From: Argonema antarcticum A004/B2
Lineage (GTDB): Bacteria; Cyanobacteriota; Cyanobacteriia; Cyanobacteriales; Aerosakkonemataceae
Assembly (NCBI RefSeq): GCF_023333585.1
Contig: NZ_JAIQZN010000065.1
Coordinates: 1-41,713 of the forward strand
DNA: 41,713 bases
Reading direction: 5' to 3'
Under the pieces are notes generated by a model, which did no database searches, was not told where the DNA came from, and was given only the letters and a program-made list of their open reading frames with translations. Below are positions 27,980 through 34,912 of the stretch, piece after piece. Position numbers and translations under genes: made by a program. The first letter of the stretch is position 1; the number at the start of each line of letters is the position of its first letter.

Positions 27980-28789
27980 CTAAGAGACAGAAAATTCACA
28001 AATTGAGTTAAATGGGCAGTATTGGCAGTTAATACCCGAATTGGGTGGAAAGATTTGGGCAAAATCGTCTGGATTTTGCCTGTAACGTTTTTTTTCCAAG
28101 TCATGCAGCTGGGCTATCCGCGCTAACTCAATCTGGATGGCATTAAGCTGGGCAGCGGTTGCAGAAATTGGCTCTGACCACTTACCGGATTCCAAGTTAT
28201 AAAATGAGGCAATAGCTTTAGAGTGCGGGTAGAGATAGTTAGCTGCCAGTAGGTAAACAAATCCCTGTCGGCGATCGAAGTCAGATTTACCCGTCTTGAA
28301 ATCTAAAATGTGCAGTGTACCATCTGGCTCTGTAAAAATGCAGTCGATAGCAGCAAAAAAGTTGAAAATATAACTCCCCTGCTGGATAGTAATTGGTGTA
28401 GGAAATCCCTCATCCCCTCGGTTCAGATGAATGATTGTCTTTCCAACTAAAATTGGATTAGTCTGGTAATTTTTCAGAATTGAAATCACTCGCTCCTGAA
28501 CTTCATCCGACTCTTGGTACAATTCCAAAATCTCTGCCACTCGCGCCACACCGTCTGACTGATTTAACAGGTAAGTCTCTTGATGAAATTCGTAGACGAC
28601 CCTTTGCGCTAAATGACCAATCCGCTGGGGTGTGTTGTCTTGCTCTAAAAGAGCTGCAACAGATGGTTCTTTCTTTCGAGCCTTTTGGAAACCCCGCTTC
28701 ATGTCACAATGCCAGCGTTCTTGGCCTACAGGTGGAGCAAATAAAGACCAAAGATTATAGCTGGCAAACGGTCGCCAAATAGTCTTCAC
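27980..28789 (-). CDS. Cas4/AddB-like PD-(D/E)XK nuclease with Fe-S cysteines
   Basis: A 269-residue nuclease of the RecB/Cas4 superfamily. The PD-(D/E)XK core has D in AAIDCIF, LDFKTG (D and K) and a QxxxY motif (RRQGFVYLLA). One cysteine near the start (C28) and three near the end (C255, C258, C264; CxxCxxxxxC) match the 4Fe-4S arrangement of Cas4 and AddB. No CRISPR array or cas1/cas2 is present, so it belongs with the Argonaute, perhaps processing DNA ends or guides (inference). It starts with GTG at 28789, overlapping the upstream stop by four bases (GTGA), and is followed 8 bp later by ago. Confidence 0.85.
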   Translation of the reverse strand: MKTIWRPFASYNLWSLFAPPVGQERWHCDMKRGFQKARKKEPSVAALLEQDNTPQRIGHLAQRVVYEFHQETYLLNQSDGVARVAEILELYQESDEVQERVISILKNYQTNPILVGKTIIHLNRGDEGFPTPITIQQGSYIFNFFAAIDCIFTEPDGTLHILDFKTGKSDFDRRQGFVYLLAANYLYPHSKAIASFYNLESGKWSEPISATAAQLNAIQIELARIAQLHDLEKKRYRQNPDDFAQIFPPNSGINCQYCPFNSICEFSVS

Positions 28790-29373
28790 TGTAATACTCC
28801 AGGAAGGGATAGTTGCAAATATTTTGTTGGCTCTTTCCAGCCTTGCTGAATTGCCTCCTTTTTCAGTGCAGGTTTGATGAATTGCGGGGAAGCCGAAGAC
28901 ATCAAGATACTGGGGTAGACGGCATTACCCCAGCTAGGGTGAGTTATTATAGAGCAGTTACCAGTAGTGACTGGGAAGCCCAGTAACGCCGTAACTACAG
29001 CTGTGTCATCGTGAGGGATTTCTCCTCGACGTGAAAGCCAGGGATAACCATCGCGAGGATCTATCAGATCGGCCAAGAATCCTTGGTCGCGAAGATGGGA
29101 AACCACCGTGCAGCCAAAGCGCATGAACCTTTCCCGCAACCGATCTTTCTCTCTCTCGATGTGAGTTGCAGTCTCCCCTAGTGCAAATCGGGATTGCTGC
29201 AACACAACCACAACCCAGGCAACAGGCAAAGTCCAATCCGGTAAGACTCGCTCTAGGTTTTTAGACATGAACGAACTGGGTTGGTGAATAGAGATCTGAA
29301 CTTCTTGCCCCGTTTCTGTGACTAGCTCGATTGGAGAGCTTTGCTGAAATGTATAAACTTTTGGAGAAGTCAT
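28786..29373 (-). CDS. MMADHC-like (methylmalonic aciduria type D family) protein
   Basis: A 195-residue protein similar to the conserved part of eukaryotic MMADHC, a cobalamin-trafficking protein. The match is visible across IERE...RERF, the LR..G..ADLIDPRDG element (human LRAEGYWADFIDPSSG), ALLGFPVTTGNC and THPSWGNAVYP (human RHSLWGTHVVVG). Related proteins occur in cyanobacteria, but their role there is unknown, and nothing in this locus handles cobalamin. It is the first gene of the operon and overlaps the Cas4-like gene by four bases. In the nitroreductase-like family it could be a structural or redox module; it is not evidently an enzyme. Confidence 0.75.
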   Translation of the reverse strand: MTSPKVYTFQQSSPIELVTETGQEVQISIHQPSSFMSKNLERVLPDWTLPVAWVVVVLQQSRFALGETATHIEREKDRLRERFMRFGCTVVSHLRDQGFLADLIDPRDGYPWLSRRGEIPHDDTAVVTALLGFPVTTGNCSIITHPSWGNAVYPSILMSSASPQFIKPALKKEAIQQGWKEPTKYLQLSLPGVLQ

Positions 29374-29439
29374 AAGGTTCTATAGTGTTTTTGGGACTCT
29401 ATGTTCTACATGATATCCGCCAAATCGACGCTTAATAGA

Positions 29440-29475
29440 AGTTGATTTTTTAGTCAAAGTTGCCTATTTAGTCAA
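29440..29475. promoter_or_regulatory. Tandem 18-bp direct repeat, candidate repressor operator
   Basis: Two adjacent 18-bp units, AGTTGATTTTTTAGTCAA (29440-29457) and AGTTGCCTATTTAGTCAA (29458-29475), are identical at both ends. Each carries TTG(A)...(T)CAA dyad halves. On the minus strand each begins TTGACTAAA, so the unit at 29452 could serve as the -35 of the Argonaute operon. It lies between that operon and the XRE gene, 62 bp from the latter, as expected for an operator controlling both. Confidence 0.55.
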
Positions 29476-29512
29476 GCTAATTGCTATTTTTTTTCGTAGT
29501 TTCAGGGTAAGA

Positions 29513-29528
29513 TAGTACAAAAATACTA
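29513..29528 (+). promoter_or_regulatory. Inverted repeat TAGTA-N6-TACTA before the XRE gene
   Basis: TAGTA (29513-29517) and TACTA (29524-29528) flank CAAAAA, ten bases before the XRE ATG. It could be a second repressor site or an autoregulatory element. Short dyads in A+T-rich DNA are easily found by chance. Confidence 0.3.
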
Positions 29529-29537
29529 ACTAAGAAT

Positions 29538-29897
29538 ATGAACCAAACAAGCTTCGGTAAAGTTATCCGAGACGCTCGTAACCAAAAGGGGTACAGTCAG
29601 AAAGAACTGGCGAAGGAAATCAACGTGCATTTTACCTACTTGTCGAAACTAGAAAACGATCGCCCTGACAACCCCCTCAACGAGGAATACATTCGATCTT
29701 TAGCACACCACTTGGATCTGGACGCCGAAGAGTTAACTTACCTCGCTGGTCGTATCCCCAAGCGTGATGAGGATTTTTTTAAGCAAAACCACAAGCAGAT
29801 GCCTGCTTTATTCCGTCGATTGCAGGAAGATCCTAATTTTGCTCAAAAAGTCTTTCAGGAAGCTGCACAACCAGAAGATGAGGAGAACCAAAGTTGA
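29538..29897 (+). CDS. XRE-family helix-turn-helix regulator
   Basis: A 119-residue repressor-like protein. The HTH (about residues 6-62) reads FGKVIRDARNQKGYSQKELA, then VHFTYLSKLEN, typical of Cro/C1-type domains. A helical C-terminal part (about 70-119) lacks a known sensor domain. It is divergent from the Argonaute operon across a 164-bp gap holding the candidate operator, and its stop overlaps the TTG start of the ImmA/IrrE-type gene (TTGA). That arrangement resembles ImmR/ImmA and DdrO/IrrE pairs, where the peptidase cleaves or antagonises the repressor. Control of the Argonaute operon is inference. Confidence 0.9.
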   Translation: MNQTSFGKVIRDARNQKGYSQKELAKEINVHFTYLSKLENDRPDNPLNEEYIRSLAHHLDLDAEELTYLAGRIPKRDEDFFKQNHKQMPALFRRLQEDPNFAQKVFQEAAQPEDEENQS

Positions 29898-30706
29898 GCG
29901 TAATCAAACCGCATCAATATTATCATAAGGAAGAAATTGAGAAGCAGGCCAATGACCTTCTCAGGCGGATGCAGGAAACGCCCAAGTTCTCTCCCAGATG
30001 GCCTTTAGATGTCACTCGTGTAGCAGACTTTCTGGATCTGGCTGTTGTTTGGGACAGCATACCTCCTGAAAACGGAGAGCCGATATCGGCTAGGATTCTG
30101 CCGTTAGAACGTCTAATTGAGATTAATGAAGATATTCTAAACCTATCCGAAGGATATGCAGCATCGACCATCGCCCATGAAATTGGTCACTGGGTACTTC
30201 ATGTTGACCAAGATAAAGCTGATTGTCTTGTAGAACAGATGGAGCTAGGTCTACTAGATAATGAGTTAACTGTAGAGCCGTCCTTGTGCCGCCATACTAG
30301 CGTTGGGCTTAATAAAAGCAGTGTTAACAATCAGATTGATTGGAGGGAATGGCAAGCTCAGTATTTCGCTAGCTGTTTGCTAATGCCTCGACACATCTTG
30401 GAAAAGAAACGAGTGGGGCGTGATTTAACCAACTGGCGTCACCTATACGCAATGGCAGATGAGATTGGTGTGACAATATCTAATCTTACAAATCGATTAC
30501 AAAACCTTGGCTGGATTCACATTCCTGAAGGGTCTCGGCAAATTTATCTGGGTAGTGCTGCACCCAGTCGAAAGAAGTCGAAAGAAATAGGCGTTGGGCT
30601 AGAGAGCGATCGCTCCTCATTCACTGAACTACCCATACTTGGATTTAATGAATATGGAGTTAATAATAATCATCATTGCGATCGTACTGATTTTTCAGTT
30701 TTTTAG
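29894..30706 (+). CDS. ImmA/IrrE-type zinc metallopeptidase
   Basis: A 270-residue COG2856 protein. The zinc site H95-E96-xx-H99 is in STIAHEIGHWVLH, and a downstream acidic element, EWQAQYFASCLLMP, supplies the third ligand region. Members such as ImmA and IrrE cut or inactivate an XRE repressor when a signal arises (DNA damage in known cases). The start is TTG at 29894, overlapping the XRE stop by four bases, with a GAGGAG ribosome site 8 bp upstream, which makes translational coupling clear. The C-terminal 70 residues (about 200-270) include a winged-helix-like stretch (GVTISNLTNRLQNLG) and a variable tail that overlaps the next small gene. Confidence 0.92.
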   Translation: MSVIKPHQYYHKEEIEKQANDLLRRMQETPKFSPRWPLDVTRVADFLDLAVVWDSIPPENGEPISARILPLERLIEINEDILNLSEGYAASTIAHEIGHWVLHVDQDKADCLVEQMELGLLDNELTVEPSLCRHTSVGLNKSSVNNQIDWREWQAQYFASCLLMPRHILEKKRVGRDLTNWRHLYAMADEIGVTISNLTNRLQNLGWIHIPEGSRQIYLGSAAPSRKKSKEIGVGLESDRSSFTELPILGFNEYGVNNNHHCDRTDFSVF

Positions 30707-30809
30707 AACAAATCACGACAGCGATTCTGGTTCTACCCAGGTTCGCAGCTATAGACGCCGGGATGGAACTCCCGTTCGATCGCACTACAGGCGTAAGCCA
30801 AGAAAGTAA
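30648..30809 (+). CDS. Small membrane protein with basic RSYRRRDGTPVRSHYRR tail
   Basis: A 53-residue open frame (ATG 30648; a second ATG two codons later) that overlaps the last 59 bp of the peptidase gene in another frame. Residues 5-19 are almost wholly hydrophobic (ELIIIIIAIVLIFQFF), a single membrane helix. The tail SYRRRDGTPVRSHYRRKP resembles a YxRxDGTxVxxHxR motif that recurs in small cyanobacterial proteins. This supports a real gene and not chance. The function is unknown. The frame continues open upstream to 30603 without another start. Confidence 0.55.
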   Translation: MNMELIIIIIAIVLIFQFFRTNHDSDSGSTQVRSYRRRDGTPVRSHYRRKPRK

Positions 30810-30898
30810 ATAGATGATTAATAACCAATGGCCCGATCGCTCTAAATAGTTACGAATGGTTTAAAATTTTATTTCCTCATACAACCTCTGTTAATCAA

Positions 30899-32557
30899 CT
30901 AAAACCTCTTCCGCCAAGAACGCAGAATACTAATAATTAACCACAACCCCAAAAAACTGGCCGCAGCAAATAAGCCCGTACTCAAAATAGATAGCTGACT
31001 CCCCTGCGCGTTAGCAGAGATAGTTGCCGCCCCCATAATCAGCGAACCAACCAAAATACTAAACGAAAGCCTATTAGCAGAATCATCCAAACTGCGGCGC
31101 AACGGTTCCAGTTCTTTTATCGTTATATTCCATTTTATAGTTTCAGATGTTACCCGTTCTAACAATAACTCAACCTGGCGCGGAGATTCCAGCGACAAAC
31201 TTTTGAGATCCAAAGCAGTTCTCAATAAAGTTTGCAGCGGATTATCTCCAAACAATTGCCTGCGGAACAAATCTGTCAGCAACGGCTTAACTTCGTCTAA
31301 CAGGTTAATCCCTGGGTCGAATGTACGTCCAGCGCCCTCCAAATTTGCGATCGTCTTCGCATATAAACCCATATTGCTGGGCAATTTAATTTTATTGTCG
31401 CGGGCAATTTGCAGCACTTCATAAAATACCTGACTAAAGTTGATTTCCGACAAACTCCGGTTATAATACTTTCTTAGCATCCGGTCATAATCATTTTCCA
31501 ACTTAGCCACATTGCCAAGCTGATTAGACTCCGATAGTTGCAGAGTTAACTGACTGCAACGTTGAGCATCAATATCGACAATTGCTAACATCATTTCCGT
31601 CAAAATTCCCTGAGTGCGCGGGTCTAAACGCCCGACCAAACCGCAGTCAAGCAAAGCAACTCGGCCATCTTTTAGATAAAATATATTGCCGGGATGCGGG
31701 TCTGCGTGAAAAAATCCATTAATAAAAATTTGCTGAATGAAAGCGCGGAATAAAAGTGTTGTTACCTGGCGTCGGTTTAGAGCCGTAGAAACACCGCTTT
31801 TACCATTATTTTCGCTTGTGAAAGTTGCTGACAAAAGCGGCACTCCATCCAGCCACTCTAAAACCAGTAACTTTTCCGTCGTAACATCCCAAAAAACTTC
31901 TGGTATTACCAATTGCTTGGGGTCAAACCAGCGACTGGTAGACATATTCCGCCGCAGTAGATCTGTGTAGCTGGCTTCTTTGGTAAAATCCAACTCATCC
32001 CGCAGCGCATTAGTAAATTCTTCGGCTAAGCCTTTGAAATCGTAGGTTTGACCGAAGTCGGTGCGAGCGGCTAAATCCGCTACACCCCGGATTAAACTGA
32101 TATCTTGGTCAACAATAGTATCAATTCCAGGACGTTGAACTTTTAATGCTACTTCCCGTCCATCTGCTAGCGTCGCTTTATGAGTTTGTGCGATCGAACC
32201 TGCCGCAACTGGTCTAGGATTAATAGAGGCAAAAACTTCTTCTAAAGGCTTTCGCAATGCCTGCCGCAGGACAACTTCGATATCTACCCAAGCAACTGGC
32301 GGCACATCATCTTGGAGAGTCGATAATTCTTCAATGTATGATGATGGCAGCAAGTCGGGACGAGTACTCAGCAACTGTCCCAATTTGACATAAACGGGGC
32401 CTAATTCTATTAATATTTTCCGTAGAACTGCTGGCGGCGGTAACTGAGGTTCATCGGCTTTGCTACCAGTCAGCAACCGTCGCATATAGTCCCAGCCGTT
32501 GCGTAAGAAGACTTCGATAATATCGCGCTGACGAGAAACGTTTTGAGTTAAAAACAT
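30899..32557 (-). CDS. ABC1/UbiB-family atypical kinase
   Basis: A 552-residue protein of the ADCK/UbiB family, of which cyanobacteria and plastids carry many, linked to prenyl-lipid (quinone, tocopherol) metabolism. Diagnostic elements: the KxGQ motif in YVKLGQLLSTRPDLLP (about 56-71), the AGSIAQTHKA alanine-rich loop, ALKVQRPG (catalytic Lys), EELDFTKEA-type element and HADPHPGNIF...VALLDCGLVG (catalytic and metal Asp). Two membrane helices close the protein (about 495-548). Its substrate is unknown; ATPase or kinase activity is expected. It is separated from the YidD-like gene by 77 bp of GTCATTA-type repeats. Confidence 0.9.
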   Translation of the reverse strand: MFLTQNVSRQRDIIEVFLRNGWDYMRRLLTGSKADEPQLPPPAVLRKILIELGPVYVKLGQLLSTRPDLLPSSYIEELSTLQDDVPPVAWVDIEVVLRQALRKPLEEVFASINPRPVAAGSIAQTHKATLADGREVALKVQRPGIDTIVDQDISLIRGVADLAARTDFGQTYDFKGLAEEFTNALRDELDFTKEASYTDLLRRNMSTSRWFDPKQLVIPEVFWDVTTEKLLVLEWLDGVPLLSATFTSENNGKSGVSTALNRRQVTTLLFRAFIQQIFINGFFHADPHPGNIFYLKDGRVALLDCGLVGRLDPRTQGILTEMMLAIVDIDAQRCSQLTLQLSESNQLGNVAKLENDYDRMLRKYYNRSLSEINFSQVFYEVLQIARDNKIKLPSNMGLYAKTIANLEGAGRTFDPGINLLDEVKPLLTDLFRRQLFGDNPLQTLLRTALDLKSLSLESPRQVELLLERVTSETIKWNITIKELEPLRRSLDDSANRLSFSILVGSLIMGAATISANAQGSQLSILSTGLFAAASFLGLWLIISILRSWRKRF

Positions 32558-32634
32558 AGTTGGTTAGTTGTTAGTTGTTATTGGTCATTAGTGATTTGGA
32601 GAATTAGCCTAATGACTAATGACCAATTACATAG

Positions 32635-32937
32635 TTAAAGTGGAAAACAACAAGGAAGAACGATACACCTAAAACCGGCGTTAGTATGTGCGGAAGTTAA
32701 GGTTTTGCTGGCTAAGGCGCAATTCCTGAATCTTTGGATCGAAGATTCCAGGGCGGAAACTAAACTTTGTTCTGTGAGGATGTTTTTGACATAATCAGAA
32801 CAAGATTCACCACCATGCAATAGTCGATGAGGACAAGCAAAACCTTTTTTGGGGGAAATGGACTTTTGATAACCGCTAATCAAATTAATTAGTGTTATCT
32901 GGGTTACCGATTCAAAAGTGCTGGTTTGCATAACCAT
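32635..32937 (-). CDS. YidD-like membrane protein insertion factor
   Basis: A 100-residue protein of the UPF0161/YidD type, which helps YidC insert membrane proteins. The signature is visible in divergent form: LISGYQKSISPKKGFACPHR (about 19-38) then GESCSDYVKNIL. Compared with standard YidD (which has CRFxPTCSxYA), the second element here is SCSDYV, so it belongs to a variant cyanobacterial group. The tail contains GFRCIVLPCCFPL. It stands alone, between the ABC1 kinase and manC genes. Confidence 0.65.
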   Translation of the reverse strand: MVMQTSTFESVTQITLINLISGYQKSISPKKGFACPHRLLHGGESCSDYVKNILTEQSLVSALESSIQRFRNCALASKTLTSAHTNAGFRCIVLPCCFPL

Positions 32938-33013
32938 CTATCTACAAAAATGAAGCACAGTTAATGTGTAGCTAAAAAAGTCACGATCGCGCATCTGCCA
33001 ATAGTTTTAATTT

Positions 33014-34075
33014 TCACAACAAGTCGGTGAATTTTGGATCGTCTTGCAGTTTTTTAAGTACTTGCTTAATCTCCTGGGTGCGGTCTTTTTTGACAATTAG
33101 GGTGACGTTTCGATCGCGCACGATCACCACATCCTCCATCCCAATGGTAACAATCACCTCCGACTCATCGGCGGCGTAGAGAATTGCCCCCTGCGTATCT
33201 AACCCAACATGAGTAGCTAATTCTACATTCTGGTTATCGCCTTTGAGTAAACGTTCGATCGCATTCCAATCCCCCAAATCGTCCCAACCGAAAGAAGCAG
33301 GTAACACATACGCCAGGTTCGTTTTCTCCATCAAAGCGTAATCGATACTCTTTTTCGGCAACTGGGAATAAGCAATTACGCCTTTTTCTTCTAGCGGATT
33401 CATAATTTCCGGTGCGTGGGTACGGAGTTCTTTTAGCACAACCCCAGCGCGAAACACGAACATTCCGCTATTCCAACTAAAACGATCGGTTGCTAAAAAC
33501 GCTTCTGCCGTTTCGCGATCGGGTTTTTCCGTAAACCGACTCACCTGGTAAGCAGGTAACTCCCCAAACGTGGCAATTTGTTCCCCTTGCTCAATATAGC
33601 CGTAGCCAGTAGACGCATAGCTTGGCTTAATCCCCAACGTTACGATCGCATCTTTATCGGCGGCTAGTTGAGTGGCGGCGGCGATCGTTTCCTGAAAAGC
33701 CGCCTCATCTGCAATCCAGTGATCAGCCGGGAAAAAGCCCACTACAGCGTTCTCGCCATAGCGTCTGGCGATTTCCAGGGTTGTCCAAGCTACAGCTGGC
33801 GCGGTGTCGCGTCCCTCCGGTTCTACCAGCAGGTTGTCAGCTGGAAGTAGGGGTAATTGCGATCGCACTCCATCAGCCAACTGACTGGACGTACAAACCC
33901 ACAACTTCTCCCAGACTCCCGCCATTGCCAAAAGTCGGTCAGACGTGGCTTGCAGCAAGCTTTTGCCACTTCCATCTAAACTTAAAAACTGCTTAGGCCG
34001 ATGCTTGCGGCTGAGGGGCCAGAAGCGTTCCCCTTTCCCACCAGCCAGAATAACAGGAATCAAAGAGTTATTCAT
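33014..34075 (-). CDS. manC: Mannose-1-phosphate guanylyltransferase
   Basis: Makes GDP-mannose from mannose-1-phosphate and GTP for glycan synthesis. It has 353 residues: the nucleotidyltransferase domain starts with VILAGGKGERFWPLSRKHRP (residues about 8-27), and FFPADHW, EKPDRETA and WNSGMFVF follow. The isomerase domain of bifunctional type II enzymes is missing, so this is the single-function form; the left-handed beta-helix-like C-terminal part is present. The start is 48 bp downstream of the CHAT protease gene on the same strand, which makes read-through possible, but the functions seem unrelated. Confidence 0.92.
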   Translation of the reverse strand: MNNSLIPVILAGGKGERFWPLSRKHRPKQFLSLDGSGKSLLQATSDRLLAMAGVWEKLWVCTSSQLADGVRSQLPLLPADNLLVEPEGRDTAPAVAWTTLEIARRYGENAVVGFFPADHWIADEAAFQETIAAATQLAADKDAIVTLGIKPSYASTGYGYIEQGEQIATFGELPAYQVSRFTEKPDRETAEAFLATDRFSWNSGMFVFRAGVVLKELRTHAPEIMNPLEEKGVIAYSQLPKKSIDYALMEKTNLAYVLPASFGWDDLGDWNAIERLLKGDNQNVELATHVGLDTQGAILYAADESEVIVTIGMEDVVIVRDRNVTLIVKKDRTQEIKQVLKKLQDDPKFTDLL

Positions 34076-34106
34076 TGTTTATTTTTTTGCCATTTCCCCA
34101 TATCGT

Positions 34107-34123
34107 ACAAGGTTTTTCCTTGT
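34107..34123. other. Short hairpin after the CHAT gene
   Basis: ACAAGG (34107-34112) pairs with CCTTGT (34118-34123) around five T residues, directly past the CHAT stop codon. On the transcribed (minus) strand it is not followed by a U run, so it may be only a weak attenuator before manC. Confidence 0.3.
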
Positions 34124-34861
34124 TCAGGGTAACACTTGATTTTGGGGTTTGGTGATTAGATTGAGGACAGGTGTTAATTCCTCTGAAATACCTGCTAACC
34201 TAATGGCAACGCAGCCATGCTGATAAGCAACTTCAACGGTTTGCCCATCGCCTAAAGCTTTGTAAAATCCCTCTGCAAACTTAATCGCCGCTTTATCACC
34301 AATTGCCCGATTCATACCGACGACATAGTTGATGTATTTGGCGATCGCCTTTGCTTGTACCTCCGAGTAACAGCCGTTAAGAACAACACAATCAAGCTGG
34401 TCAGCAAACAGTTTAAACAATCCCGCTAGGGCTTCTCCATCGACTAACTTTGCTTGCCCAGTTTCATCCTCAAATACCAGACCGTCATCTCCCGTACCAT
34501 GCCCAGAGAAATGAACAATTTGGGGATTGTGCTCCAGCATTGCCTGCTGAATATCTCCTGGTCGCACTGCCCACTTCTGCACTAGAATAAACCGATCGCG
34601 ATTTTTAGCTTGCTGTAGGCTTTCATCGATTTCACGGACTTCCTCACCCAAACGCACTGGTGTTGTGCCTTTTGGGTTAGCTGCTAAAATCAAAATCTTT
34701 CGCTTTATCTCGCCTTTGTTAACTATACCTTCGTTAACGTCTGGTTTGGCTATTACACCGATTGTTGATGTTTGATTGATTCCTTCTCCTACAGCAAATT
34801 GTCCGCTATTGTTACCAGAAAAATTGATATTGTAACTGGTTGATTTTGGTTGTTCGTTCAT
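34124..34861 (-). CDS. CHAT-domain caspase-like protease
   Basis: A 245-residue protein. Residues 10-28 (YNINFSGNNSGQFAVGEGI) are a short module shared with the STAND protein. Residues about 53-235 form a CHAT protease-like domain: KILILAANPKG, the catalytic His in HFSGHGTG (H121) and the catalytic Cys in VVLNGCYSE (C164). CHAT proteases act as death or defence effectors in several systems (for example Craspase and gasdermin-linked ones). The gene is 51 bp downstream of the STAND NTPase on the same strand, so the two probably form an operon. The natural substrate is unknown. Confidence 0.82.
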   Translation of the reverse strand: MNEQPKSTSYNINFSGNNSGQFAVGEGINQTSTIGVIAKPDVNEGIVNKGEIKRKILILAANPKGTTPVRLGEEVREIDESLQQAKNRDRFILVQKWAVRPGDIQQAMLEHNPQIVHFSGHGTGDDGLVFEDETGQAKLVDGEALAGLFKLFADQLDCVVLNGCYSEVQAKAIAKYINYVVGMNRAIGDKAAIKFAEGFYKALGDGQTVEVAYQHGCVAIRLAGISEELTPVLNLITKPQNQVLP

Positions 34862-34912
34862 GGTGTTTTCCTGATAAAAGTAAAATGAACTAAGTTAAAT
34901 TGTTAACCATCA

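Noticed and set aside
27980-28789. A CRISPR-associated Cas4
   Set aside because: No CRISPR repeats, cas1 or cas2 lie in the window; the gene belongs to the Argonaute operon.
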